From NCBI GenBank assembly GCA_963989245.1, contig OZ022341.1:56043655-56107654 (forward strand): a DNA stretch of 64,000 nt, given 5' to 3'. The position numbers and the translations under genes were made by a program. Shown here piece after piece: positions 1-10,848 of the stretch (position 1 is the stretch's first letter; every line of letters begins with the position of its first letter). Source of the stretch: Nansenia antarctica. Its lineage: Eukaryota > Chordata > Actinopteri > Argentiniformes > Microstomatidae. The notes beneath the pieces are model-generated. The model was given only the letters and a program-made list of their open reading frames with translations, searched no databases and was not told the DNA's origin.

Positions 1-280
1 AACTGACCTTTACGATGTAATTTAATCACATGTTTCCCCTGGTTCACTAAAAAGACAGTCTGTTATTGAATGCAGTGTTGTCCCTTTTCAAATGGCTATT
101 TGATATGACCAGTCACATGACGCGCACACACAGACACAGACACACACACACACACACACGTGTGTGTGAGTGTGTGTGTGTGTGTGTCTGTGTCTGTGTC
201 TGTGTCTGTGTCTGTGTCTGTGCATGTGGCTGATTGTGCAGCAGAGAGTAAAGCAGAAGTGTGTCCTCTTCTCTCCCCAG
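1..280. other. lrp11 intron with alternating purine-pyrimidine repeat
   Basis: No exon is recognisable here. The stretch at about 123-221 runs (CA)n, then directly into (TG)n, then (TGTGTC)n. The CA-to-TG junction near 158-161 makes it self-complementary. It lies 60 bp upstream of the LDLa exon acceptor. Confidence 0.7.
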
Positions 281-3200
281 TGTGTACAGGTCACTGCTCC
301 CACTACCAGTTCCTGTGTGACGACGGCTGCTGTATTGACATCACTTACGCCTGCGATGGGAAACAGCACTGTCCAGACCGCTCTGATGAGGCCTTCTGCC
401 AGAGCTGTGAGTCAGTCCTGCCAACCCCTTGAGCCACCTATAGGCTCTGAGTAGCTCCTGGTTCCTGGTCCCCTCGCGATACTGTATTAACACAAATGAG
501 AACAAAGTCATGTGTGCTTCGATTCCTTGTCTAAAGAACGTGGTTCCCAGGATAACCCTACCCTGTCTGTCCTCTCTGTCCTCTCTCCAGTTGATGGGAC
601 CAGGAAGCCTGTAACACACCCTGCAGGTTTATCCAGCCCACACAGGCTCGTGGCCCAAACAGAGCAGGCTGAGGCCCCAGGTGAGCCCAGAAAGACCATG
701 GAGGTGGCCAGACCTCCACAGGCTCAACCAGGAGACAGGAACCCGGCGGTACCACCTCCCTTACTGCCACCAAGTCACAGCCAACAGGAGAGCACCGTCA
801 GTCAAGGTACTGTACCATGGTAACAATTTGACTCATACATTACTATTGTTATTATCCAACTGTAACCCATATCTGATATACCCACGGTCTGGTGAAAAGG
901 TCCGGATGTCGGCAATTCTCAAGTCGCGGAAATGCGGTAGCAAAGATGGTAGCAAACGAGATTCAGAGCGTTTTTCTACGGTATTTGGTTTGAGGGTTAC
1001 CAACATTCAAATAAGAATATCTTCTTCAACTATTTTGACACATCATTTGAAAGCTTACAATCTGCACTTTCATAATCTGGAAAACACAGAAAAATTACCT
1101 GCCCTACTTAGGGACTTATTCACCAGACCCTGTCACATACTATGTGACAGCAACTGGTGAAACCGGGAACAAGTCGCCAACCACTCTTATTCTGAAAAAT
1201 GCTAATAAATGTCAACGTTGCCGAAAATCAATAACACACTTGCTAGTCAAGGCAAAACACTGCAATGCAATGGATTCGGTGAGCAATCCCCACCACTCTA
1301 CACTAAATAGGTAGTAGTGGGGATTACCCACCGAATCCATTATAATGCAATATTTTGGCTCGACCAGCGAGTGTGTCACTGATCCTCAACAATACTGAAA
1401 TTCATTCATTTTTCAGAATAAAAGTCTAAATGGTCCGTCGGCTGCCGACTTGTTCCCGGTTTCACCAGCTACTGTCACATATGTGATGGCAGCTGGTGAA
1501 AGGGGGAACAAGTCGGTAACCAATCCATATGTTCTGACTTTTATTCAGAAAAATGTAAATACATTTAACGCTGTTGAAAATCAATGACACACTCGCTAGT
1601 CAAGCCATAATATTGCAATGCAATGGATTTTGTGAGCCTGCTAACAATGTAAAGTAGTGTTATAGTTAACTAAATAGTAGTGGGGATTACTCTCCGAATC
1701 CATTGCATTGCAATGTTTTGGCTTGCAAGTGTGTCACAAGTGTTCAGCAACATTGACATTTATTTACATTTTCCAGAATAAAATCACATTTGGTCTTGTT
1801 CCCCCTTTCACCAGCTGCCGTCACAACACTTTCAAACAAAGCAGTGACCAAACTGTTTTTAAAGGTTTTTAGTAGTGATTAACAGTATTAACCTTGGTAT
1901 TAAACGCTTAAAATTTTGGTGAGGTGTGAAATAATTCCATCAATTTGGTACGTTTTATATAATCTTTTCTTGATAAAGACAATTGTTCTCAATGACTTTC
2001 CTGGCTTAGTAATGGGGTTAGATACATCGTGGTTGGACTTTTAATCCCTGTGAGTGGAGAGTCTGTGTGTGTTTGTTACTGTAGCACAGAAGCAGATTGA
2101 GCCCCTGCAGGAAGCCATTGAGCCACAGAGAGCTGAGCTGAGAACTGTGGAGCGAGGCAGAATGCAGGCCACAGGGGCACTCTAAGACACACAGCGCTGT
2201 GGTGGGAATGTGCCTTCATCCCCACGTCCCCATGTGAACTAGGAACAAAGTGCCTCTGTCCCCCTCTGCCATTCGATCTCAAAATTAGCCTGAGAGGGGG
2301 GGGGGGGGGGGGGGGCAAGGCAGGGAGAGGGGGGGGGGTTTCCCTGCTAGTTTTTCAGAGAGACCATCTGATCAAAAAGCTCTTTGCCTTTTGTGTCCCT
2401 GCAGAGCCCTGTGCGGCGCCCCCTGATGTCGGCCCCTGCAAAGGAATCTTCCCGCGCTGGTACCATGACCCTGAGGATAGGGTTTGCAAGCACTTCATCT
2501 ACGGAGGCTGCAAGGGCAACCACAACAACTTTCTGCAGGAGGCAGACTGCAACCATGAATGTATAAAGAAAACTGGTGAGTGATTTTGCTCTGTGTTTGT
2601 TTCTGAATAGATCTTTTATGGCATTCATATACTTGACAGAGGTGCATGTAGCTCATATGATACTACAGTACATGATGCAAATGAGTCATTGAATTAATGA
2701 TGCAGGTCCTGCTGTCAAGCTAACAACACAAGCTCCTCCCCCCATCAAACCCACAGAGACAGGTACTGTAATAAACTTAATAATCATATTATTCCTGAAC
2801 ATCGTCATAATTCGACACCCTATTTCACATGTTCACCAGCCTTAACCGGTTCGTTATTCTTGGTAGCCACAGCCCCTAAAGCGGCCGTCTCAGAGAGCAA
2901 ACCGGAGAGTGACATCCCAATATCCAAACCATATGCAGTAATGGGAGGACATCCCGTGCCTGAATCAGGTCTGTTCAACATCAGAAACATAGTTCAGAAG
3001 TACTATACTGTCAAGCTTATGTGTGATCTGATGTGGCCCTCTGTGGCTCAGTTGGTAGAGCATGGTACTCTAACAACGCTTAGGTTGTGGGTTTGATTCC
3101 TGCTGGGACCATATATACTGAAATGTATGCACTCATTGCAATGTAAGTCGTAATGTAAGTCGCTTTGGATAAACATTATTTATATTGATATTAATACATT

Positions 3201-3466
3201 ATATATATTATTCCTACAGTTCATTCCTCTGTTATAGGATATGTACAGTTGACAGTGTATTACAGTGCCTTTGACTCTCCTCTGTGTGTGTCTCTCTCTC
3301 CTCCCCTGCAGGTGCGATCCTTCCTTTGGCCCTGGGCCTGATCATCACGGCTCTGCTGTTGATCATGATTGGCTGTCGCCTGAGGCTGGTGCGCCACAGG
3401 GTGAAGAAGGCCCGCCCCCTCACCACCGAGGAGTCTGATTACCTCATTAATGGCATGTACCTGTAG
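281..3466 (+). CDS. lrp11: lrp11, LDL receptor-related protein 11 (3' part)
   Basis: Type I membrane protein whose 5' exons lie left of the window. Exons: 281-406, 591-806, 2405-2575, 2706-2762, 2867-2968 and 3312-3466 (stop TAG). All introns are GT-AG and phase 1, so exons can be skipped in frame. Exon 281-406 encodes one LDL-receptor class A repeat with six cysteines and the acidic CDGKQHCPDRSDE motif. Exon 591-806 is a Pro/Gln-rich linker. Exon 2405-2575 encodes a complete Kunitz domain with six cysteines and reactive loop GPCKG. Two short Thr/Pro-rich exons follow. The last exon has a transmembrane helix (about 22 residues from LPLALGLII), a basic stop-transfer stretch and the tail EESDYLINGMYL, which I recognise from LRP11. 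Position next to pcmt1 agrees with human. I recall human LRP11 having MANSC, PKD and LDLa domains but no Kunitz domain. A SPINT1-like inhibitor was considered, but the cytoplasmic tail and synteny favour lrp11. Confidence 0.9.
886..1129. repeat. Short element with inverted ends in lrp11 intron
   Basis: Both ends carry the same approx. 17-bp sequence in opposite orientation, ggtctggtgaaaaggtcc at 886 and its near reverse complement ending at 1129. The body encodes nothing I recognise. The ends resemble those of the two palindromic elements that follow directly (ctggtgaa core), so it may be a related non-autonomous element. Confidence 0.45.
1141..1480. repeat. Palindromic MITE-like element, copy 1
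   Basis: An approx. 340-bp element almost symmetric about its centre. The left end tgtgacagcaactggtgaaa is matched by the right end reading tttcaccagctactgtcaca. Inner arms repeat the sequence around caatggattcggtgag in both orientations. It has no coding capacity. It abuts copy 2 directly and lies in the lrp11 intron upstream of the Kunitz exon. Confidence 0.75.
1481..1826. repeat. Palindromic MITE-like element, copy 2
   Basis: Second approx. 345-bp copy of the same family in tandem with copy 1. Ends read tgtgatggcagctggtgaaa and tttcaccagctgccgtcaca. The internal sequence gttgaaaatcaatgacacac is shared with copy 1, with the tab2-intron copy and with the ppil4-intron hairpin. It has no open reading frame. 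Confidence 0.75.
1827..2404 (+). other. Remaining lrp11 intron with long G-tract
   Basis: No required exon is visible. A run of about 20 G at 2297-2315 and a second at 2330-2338 form a strong G-rich block on the + strand, just before the Kunitz exon acceptor at 2403-2404. An acceptor-like site at 2083-2084 opens an in-frame stretch that ends in a stop, described under rejected items. Confidence 0.5.
3040..3180 (+). repeat. tRNA-derived SINE in lrp11 intron
   Basis: The head resembles a tRNA gene, with an A-box-like gtggctcagttgg near 3043 and a B-box-like gtttgattcc at 3091-3100. The body, atgtatgcactcattgcaat then gtaagtcgctttggataaa, is typical of a fish SINE family I recall as widespread in salmonids and relatives. 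It is diverged and lies between the last two lrp11 exons. Confidence 0.7.
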
Positions 3467-4938
3467 CTGAACAGGGGTGGGTTGACCTCTGTACCGAGGA
3501 CCCACAGGCAGGAAAACACAGAGGGGATAGAAGCTGCCCTGTAACCCACTGACGGATGGTCATGTTTTTTTTGTATCCCCCTAATGGTTATGGTTTAGGG
3601 TAGGGTAATCTATCTGATCTTAGAGCTGTATGGTTATGGGTAGCTTCGACCACGATTCGCACCAAAACCCCAAAACCCCAACCGTATGATTGCGATCCAG
3701 GTTATCGTCATAGCTGTTGGGCTGTGCAGATCAATAGGTCGCGATATCAAATAGATGTTGTCCTGAGATGTTTAACAATTCTCTGAGCATTGCGAAGATC
3801 TGGCGATATGCCCAGCTAGAATTCTACAAAGATGAACTGGAGCGCAACTTAACAGTCAGCTACTGGCCAAGAGCAGTGCCGATAACAGCCCGTGGAAATG
3901 TGCCCTCTATGATATTATGACAGGGATGTAGTGCTTGCAACTGTAGCCTACATAATTGGTGTGATACTTGTCTACTCATAGTGGAAAGAGATTTCCTTTT
4001 CCTTTAATTTATTATCGTGGTCTCTTTCATCCCCCAATTTTATTTAAAATTTCACCTATTGATGATGCATATTTTCCTCTCAGATACATAGTACTGTATA
4101 GTTATATACTTCTGCCACTAAGTGGCACTGTTGTGCCATTTGTGCCATAATGCTTAATCTATCAGCTTTTGACCATTTCTGATAGTTTTTTTGCCAGACT
4201 TGTTTGGGTGAGGGCGCTTGGTAATGTGACAGAGTGCATATCACACAGATCCTATTATCATCATCTTAACTAAATAGACAATGAACAGCCAGGAGATTAC
4301 TCAAAGAAAGCATACAAGTAGTCTTCTCTCCAGAAGTTAAGCACTATTTTCCTCTTTCTATCAGGGGTGGGTAGCACAACGGTACAGCACCAACCAATTC
4401 ATGCAACACCCATATTGATGACAAGCCATAAGCCATGCTGCCTAATCCAATCCCTGGGAACCAAATGATCATCCCTTCATCTCACCCATGTTCTAGCCTC
4501 TCTGGTCAGTATAATATTGCTGTGTAAAACATTGCGTTTCTTGACCATTTAGGCCTGCGTATTTTAAATAGGTTTACGTGTTGATTTATCTGAAGCATTT
4601 CATGTCTTGCTGTATATGTGAGACAGTAAAGTTTACTATTGATAAAGATATCCACTGTGATTCATTTCAGATGTTGTAGCGGTAACATGCATTAATACTG
4701 AATTCTAATCTCACTAATAGACACTCAGTCTTCCACAGTAAATATGTTTCTGAGTGCTGGCAAACCATGCTGTCTCGAAAAGGCTTTTTCCTCATAGAAA
4801 CAAAACCACCATGACAACACGTGGCAAAAGCATATGCATCTCTTTATTTTCATATGCCATTCCAGAAATTGTGAAAGCCGTGGATCATCCAAAATAAATG
4901 TGCATTTTTAAATTTATTTTTATTCCATGTTTAATAAA
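3467..4938 (+). other. lrp11 3' untranslated region and poly(A) signals
   Basis: Non-coding DNA after the lrp11 stop. Candidate AATAAA signals lie at 4893-4898 and 4933-4938. The 3' end is an inference from these signals. No gene or recognised repeat is visible here. Confidence 0.6.
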
Positions 4939-4979
4939 AACAACAACAGACATTCATATGCTTTGCATTGAGGTTTATT
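4913..4979 (-). terminator. Likely pcmt1 poly(A) signals
   Basis: AATAAA on the minus strand (TTTATT on plus) occurs at 4913-4918 and 4974-4979, intermingled with the plus-strand signals of lrp11. The two convergent transcripts probably end within about 100 bp of each other or overlap. This is inferred from motifs only. Confidence 0.5.
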
Positions 4980-5808
4980 TTTTGGCAAAGCAGTGGGCTA
5001 CTTCATCAGTCACCAGACAGGAAAGCCTGCAAAGGATGTTGTCACCGTAATCAGAGCCAGCAAGCAATACAACCCAGGGATGGTAGCATAGCCCTGTATG
5101 TGTGCATGTCCATGTGCAGAGCTACTCCGCTCTGGTTGAGTAGTGTTGAGGGGCGTTTGCCTGTATGTCCCATCTGTACTGCTCCATCTAAGAGGAATAG
5201 ATCTACAATGCCAGTAGTGTCATCATGTGCTGCATATTAAACAACTGGATGTGCGTTAGATCAGACATTTGTGCACCCCACATGTGGCATGTGCCTCTGC
5301 TTGAATACTGGTAGTGGGGGGAAAAAAGCATATGTAAACCGAGCAATATAGATATCTAGAGTTAGACTTTCAGATGCACTCTGGAGCTAGGTGAATAATC
5401 TATTGACGCAGCTTTCCTCGTCAAAGCAGTCTGGCAGCCTTGTACTGTACATTCAGCTGTGATAAGCTGAAATGCATTACTGTAGAAAAAAAAGTAGATT
5501 GCAATTCACTGATGTAACCACAAAACAAACTTAAAATCCTGCAGCAAATCAAATGAAAAAATTCACAACCAAAAAATATGCAGGGCAGAAAAGATTAACC
5601 CCCACCAATCTTTTCTGTTCAATCTCTAACAGTCTTTTTAATGACCTTTGGGGTTTTTTCCTCAGCGTGATACTCTAACCCCAAGTTAGAGTTAAAGAAA
5701 AAAATCACCATGGTTTGTTATGTTTTAAAAGAAATCCAATGGCTGTTGGAACCCAAACTTGTCTCCTCCAGGTTCACACTGAAATGTGGAATATTGAAGT
5801 CTGCCGCT
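4980..5808 (-). other. pcmt1 3' untranslated region
   Basis: AT-rich DNA between the alternative last pcmt1 exon and the poly(A) signals. No coding sequence or recognised repeat is seen. Confidence 0.5.
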
Positions 5809-5821
5809 TCAAAGTTCATCC
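5809..5821 (-). other. pcmt1: pcmt1 alternative last coding exon (RDEL end)
   Basis: On the minus strand an acceptor (…ttctcacag) is followed by GGATGAACTTTGA. If the upstream exon is cut at the internal donor g6427-t6426 (exon end 6428), the join completes codon AGG and reads R-D-E-L-stop. Without that splice the protein ends R-W-K. This is the known pair of PCMT1 isoforms (type II RDEL, type I RWK in mammals). The 13 coding bases run straight into 3'UTR. Confidence 0.85.
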
Positions 5822-6417
5822 CTGTGAGAAACAGAGGCAGTATGTTAAACCATGCAGAGTAAGAGGTATGCTTTGTCAAAGACAGCACGGTAACATCATG
5901 CAAACAGTAGGTCAGAGACATTCCTGCAGTTCACAATCTGAGTCTCATCACTACGTGTGCAAAATACAAACGTCTCTCCAGATACAGATCTGGACCACCA
6001 CAAATGTTATGAAGTCATCACAAGCTAACGTCCTTGTTTTGGGAACAAGGATGATAACGGACATGCTCTTATACCAGATCAGAAAAAAAGTATCACAGCC
6101 AAATGCAAACCATCAAACATATGCAATTAATGATATGCTATTCTAATAGTCACAATCAATAATTCAAAACATAAATTTTAGTTCCAAACGAGAATCTCAC
6201 CCCACACTTGTTATAGCTGAGCATTGTCATATAGCAAACTGGTTCATTGGGGTTAAAATTAAAACATGCAGCCAGTTGCTATGGTATGGAGAAGCAAATA
6301 ATGATAGACAAGCAGCAAACTCGAGCCGTTGTGATTCATTTTCTGCTCCAGGACACACCATTTCACCTTTGCCACTGTATGAAGGAGAGAGAGAGGGGGA
6401 GAAGAGGGAGAAGGAAG

Positions 6418-8356
6418 TCACTTCCACCTGGACCACTGCTTGTCTTTGTCTGTTAAAGGCACGTAAATCACCCCCATCAGGGGCTTCATTTTGGTGCTGC
6501 CGTCCTCCATCTTGTCATACTGCTCCAGCATCTGGTTCCCCCCGGCCGGGCCCACAGGCAGAATCAGGCGACCGCCGGGCTTCAGCTGGTCCAGGAGCTG
6601 AGGGGTGAGAGGACACTGACTGGGTCACAACCAGATACCTCCAGGCCCAAGCTGATCATATGTCATCAGACTGCTCTGTCCGTCTTGTTATCAGTGTTTA
6701 AAAAAAAGACAACATTCTTTTCATATTAGCTATGCTATGGCTCCTAGCAAAATACGCTACGACAGCGTAGCTACAGCTGCATAGAGGTCTGCCTGACAAA
6801 CACATACTATTCATCATGGATGTTTGTAGACCCATCAAAGCGCACTCACAATTTGTTTAATCTTTAACAGAGTTAACATCAGCACAGTGTGTATGTGTTC
6901 TACTCTAAACAAGGCTAAAGCATTCCTTTCTGAGTAGGATTGGTGGATCGGGCCGATGTGACTCTCATTAACAGGGGGGGGTGCAGATCGTGCTTTCAAG
7001 AGTGTTCTTCTCTGTTGTTTGGAAACTCACTGCTTGGGGCACGTTGGGCGCTGCGGCGCCGACGTGGATGGCATCGTAAGGCGCTTCCTCTGGGTGGCCC
7101 ATCCTCCCGTCTCCCACTGGAACACAAACAGGCAGCCGCTGTCACTCACAGGCTGCCAGCCGCCATGCGGCGCCAGCCTCACTTCCCCTCACTACCCCCC
7201 ACCCCCAAACGGGCGCACTGACAGGCATTGTGCCAAGGCACGCATCAGAGCTGGGAGACGCCAGTTCATCGCTAGACTGTGATGCTGACTCCGTCTGACT
7301 GCAGGGCAGGCTACAGCAGCCAGGCACTCTCACTCTCAATTATTCAGCATTACACCCTCGTCCACTAAGCTGCGTTCTGTTCCCCTTCAAAGGAGGGACG
7401 TTTTGAGCCAACATCCGTCACACTTTTTAATCTATGGTTAATGGTTCGTCTATCTGAACATATCCATCACTGAATATGTATGGATGGCACTGTCATAGCC
7501 TAATTAGTGCAAGCAGAACATCTGCTGGACCTTCTCCAACATACCTATTAGGTTAATTCTACCCGATGTTATCAAACTGGGGTCGTCTTTCTTTACGTTG
7601 GTTATGGATTCGTCCACCAGTTCCTTGATGTGATCAATTCCTATCACCTTCCCTTTGGAACCTACCTGGAAAGGGAGAGTAAATCAATTAGTTTCATCAG
7701 TTGAATTTCAGAATCTGAAATGGAACTGATCCCCGTCCCCCGTCCCCAAGGAGAAATGTCATTTGTTTACCCGTCATGTGTGTCTCACCATTCGTGCAAA
7801 GCACACAGAGAGGATCCCACTGCCGGAGCCCACATCCAGAGCCTTGGCCCCGTCATACAGCTGGTCGTGCAGGAGCTCCAACGCATAGGCATGCTGGGGG
7901 AGAGATCAACAGAATAACTGCAGCCTTACCACCCGTCACAATGGTGCATGTCTTTGGCACTCGCTCCATTGGCATGGATAATAAAAGCAAGCCTATCGAT
8001 TGTGGTTAGTTATGATTGATAACATAATGAGACCATTTCTAAAATATTGTTTAAAAGTCATACCATGTGTGGAGCACTGATGGTTGCTTGATATCCTTTT
8101 GGTTGAGATAGAGATAAAGTTTAATAAAAACATGTATGCATAAAAGACTATTCAATTTGAACTGTGTAGTTTCTCTCTCTCACACTCACAAACACATACA
8201 CACCTATTGACTGTGGGGAGTCCATGTAGGGGTTGCATCTGGAAAAATGACCCCGGTCTGTGGCCAACATGACTTCATAGACCTTATCTGACTTGATGAT
8301 CCCATTTTCTGAGGAGAAAAGACAGACGGTGTTTAACTTGACAGTGGATTTGTAGT

Positions 8357-8397
<41 letters not shown>

Positions 8398-10848
8398 GTG
8401 TCTTCAGAGTAATTCTCCACATGAGCCTCCGCTGACAGTTGGTGCCAGCAGCAGGAAGTGCCAGTGACAGCCGGTGCTGCTCTCATTACTCCTGCAACCC
8501 AGAAACTATGTGCTGCTTAGTGGTTATCACCAGTCAGGATACATTACACCTGCATACCCTACATAGGTCTAGATGGTCATGTGGAAAATGCAATACAAAT
8601 CGCACCTTGCATGAACCAATTGCATTAGAAAGACCAACTCCTGAACAATGTCATATTGAACAATGTCATTCTTTCTGAACAATGTGTGATGTGCTATTGG
8701 AGTTAACACAGAGGAACCCCTTGAGGATAGGATGCATACAACAAGAAAGTCAGGAATTAGCATGCGTGCACCCTTAGCATGAGTTTGACCCATTTAAATC
8801 CATCTTAAAGCTTACTTATGTGTAAATGGGTCAAGACTTGGACATACATGGCAATGGGAGATGGGTGTTGCTAACTTTTGTCAATTAAATATTCATCACT
8901 TCAACATCACGTTTGAGTGTTTTTATTTTTTTTAAATCCTGGGACATAGTTGTGCCATCTACATCAATGAGATGGAGGTGAAGTGTGTCTCCAGCTTCAA
9001 GTTCCTAGTACACATCTCAGAGGACCTTTCCTGGACCCTCAACTCCTCCACCCTGGTCAAAAAGGGGCAGCAGCGTGGATCTCCTAGGATTCTGGCCAAC
9101 TTCTATCGGTGCACCATCGAGAGCATTCTGACAAACTGCATCACAGTGTGGTATGTAAATATCATACTGTACATATATTGATGTTCAACTCATGTATATT
9201 CACTTCTATATTCCTTTATTTATACTCACTGTAATACCTATACTCTAATACCTTGCACCATCTACATTATCATATATTTTGCACCATCTGGTTAGATGCC
9301 AAAATACATTTCATTGTCTCAGTAACTGTACTCTGTGCAGTGACAATAAAGTTGAATCTAATCATCAATATTCAATAATCAATATTCATTACTTCAGCAT
9401 CACATTTGACTATTTTTGCTTTTTTATCCCGGGACGCAGTGCTGTGCCTGAGCATATTAAAAGTGGCCTCAATCTCTACTCATGCAGAAGATGAATGTCC
9501 TCACCACAAAACGTTTCCGATTAGTAGTCTCTGTACAGTGTGACAATAGCCTATATAAAACCTGTCACGTGGTTTACATTAAAATCTAGAACAAGGCATA
9601 AGGTACAGGGGTTCTGGCAAAATGCTCAGACCCAACTAAACTGCCTGCCGCAATGCTTTGCTGGACACAGTACAAATATAGCCGACTGGACACTTGGGTT
9701 GGCTGACCCCAAAGAATTTTGGACACTGATGCTACATACTGAATATCTCTGCGTCAAGTTAAGACGAGATAGTCAAGATATCCTTATGATGCGTGCAAAA
9801 ACAACAACAGTCTGTGTACGTCAGAGTGACTTGCCTAAAATCTAATATTGTAAATTCAGAGGGGTGGGGCACATATTTCTGCAATAGAAAAAATCGATCA
9901 ACAACGCTCAAATAGATCCAGGTACAAGTTGTAGCACCTGGTTCGTTACCGCATGGCTGGCCAGCCCCGCCCTCCTTTAGCTGCTAACAACGTTACTATA
10001 GAAACACCAAGCCATTTCAAATCTATCTGCAAAATAAAGACATGTGGCTACAGTCCAAGCGTTCAACGCACGGCTCTGAAAGTAAAATACACTATTTGAG
10101 GGGCTATACGCGTTATATGACCATTGATCCTAGAAAAACGAATACGCATTGCTGTTGCAAAACAAACTTGACACACAGACAACCGAACATCATATCCAAA
10201 GGTAACTGCTCTCTCTTTCTTAGATCTGAACACAGTTGTCAACGAAACGAGGCGGTCTGAAACACAATGACGCACATACAAATCTGAGACATGCTTGCAC
10301 TATAAAAGCCAGTCTGAAGAGCAATGGAATAAAATAAGACGTTTGCGATCCACCCTGGATGATCTCTTGAAGTCTTCACTACAAGCTGAGTGCAGACTTG
10401 AAAACACCATCACAACATTCAGACATTACAGCGTGACTGAGCGAAGCATGAAGCTGGATGATATCCCGGCTGGCTGGCTAGCTGCTATTGCTAACCGCAC
10501 GTTAGGGTTAGCACGCGAGCCCCACTGATAGTTTGCACTGTGAAAAAGCAACAATTTCCTAATCAATAATGAATCTCTCAATAAACAGTTGACTATATTC
10601 AACTTTATACTAAACTTACTGCGGAGGTTGTTGACAAGCTCCGCGTGGCTAGCTCCTCCAGATTTCCAGGCCATTGTTACACACACTCTGCGAAGCAAGT
10701 AGAGAGCAGCTGTCAGTGCTGCGCCTGCGCCAACTGCCTTGCCTACGACACTGACCACCTCCAGTACAGACGGCGGGGAGACGTCACGAGACATGTCTGT
10801 ACTGCCGCAGAGCAGAGTTTTTTCTACAGCATTTGCCCCAGGTCTCAC
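6418..10848 (-). CDS. pcmt1: pcmt1, protein-L-isoaspartate O-methyltransferase
   Basis: Cytosolic repair enzyme that methylates L-isoaspartyl residues using S-adenosylmethionine. Minus-strand coding exons: 10848-10620, 8308-8204, 8095-8064, 7893-7789, 7665-7545, 7116-7031 and 6597-6418 (stop TGA). All junctions are GT-AG with matching phases. From the Met at 10674 (MAWKSGGASH) the protein is 227 aa, the mammalian length. The frame is open further upstream to Met at 10848, giving 285 aa with a hydrophobic segment (VVGKAVGAGAALTAALYLL). SAM-binding motif I (ALDVGSGSGIL) is near residue 85 of the short form, and GDGRMG and DAIHVGAAAP are present. The RDEL-ending isoform uses a further exon at 5809-5821. 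Convergent with lrp11 and divergent from nup43. Intron 1 (8309-10619) carries LINE debris and a (CA)n tract. Confidence 0.96.
6598..7030 (-). other. pcmt1 intron
   Basis: Intron between exons 7116-7031 and 6597-6418. Nothing recognised other than splice sites. Confidence 0.6.
7117..7544 (-). other. pcmt1 intron
   Basis: Intron between the exon ending at 7545 and the one starting at 7116. GC-rich near 7140-7250. No repeat or gene recognised. Confidence 0.55.
8359..8394. repeat. (CA)n microsatellite
   Basis: About 18 CA units in pcmt1 intron 1, roughly 50 bp upstream of exon 2 on the minus strand. Confidence 0.9.
8930..9364 (+). mobile_element. LINE 3' fragment, reverse transcriptase tail plus 3'UTR
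   Basis: Plus-strand coding similarity at about 8960-9155 includes FLVHISEDLSWTLNSSTLV and ANFYRCTIESILT, typical of the C-terminal part of fish non-LTR retrotransposon reverse transcriptases. The segment between these blocks is internally shortened. It is followed by an AT-rich 3'UTR ending tgacaataaagttgaatcta at about 9360. 5'-truncated and dead, antisense to pcmt1 in intron 1. Clade not determined. Confidence 0.75.
9365..10619 (-). other. Rest of pcmt1 intron 1
   Basis: No exon, RNA gene or clear repeat recognised. Unremarkable AT-rich intron sequence. Confidence 0.5.

Noticed and set aside
2085..2189. Possible additional lrp11 exon after an acceptor at 2083-2084, open in phase 1 up to a TAA stop
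   Set aside because: It has no good donor and would end the protein before the Kunitz and transmembrane exons. The 806-to-2405 junction already matches in phase. It could be a rare terminal exon, but the sequence alone does not support it.
3043..3115. Functional tRNA gene
   Set aside because: A- and B-box-like motifs are present, but there is no cloverleaf acceptor pairing, and the following sequence is the body of a SINE.
5715..6146. Plus-strand open frame of 143 codons between lrp11 and pcmt1
   Set aside because: No recognised domain and no supporting splice or promoter context. It overlaps the pcmt1 3'UTR and the RDEL exon on the other strand.
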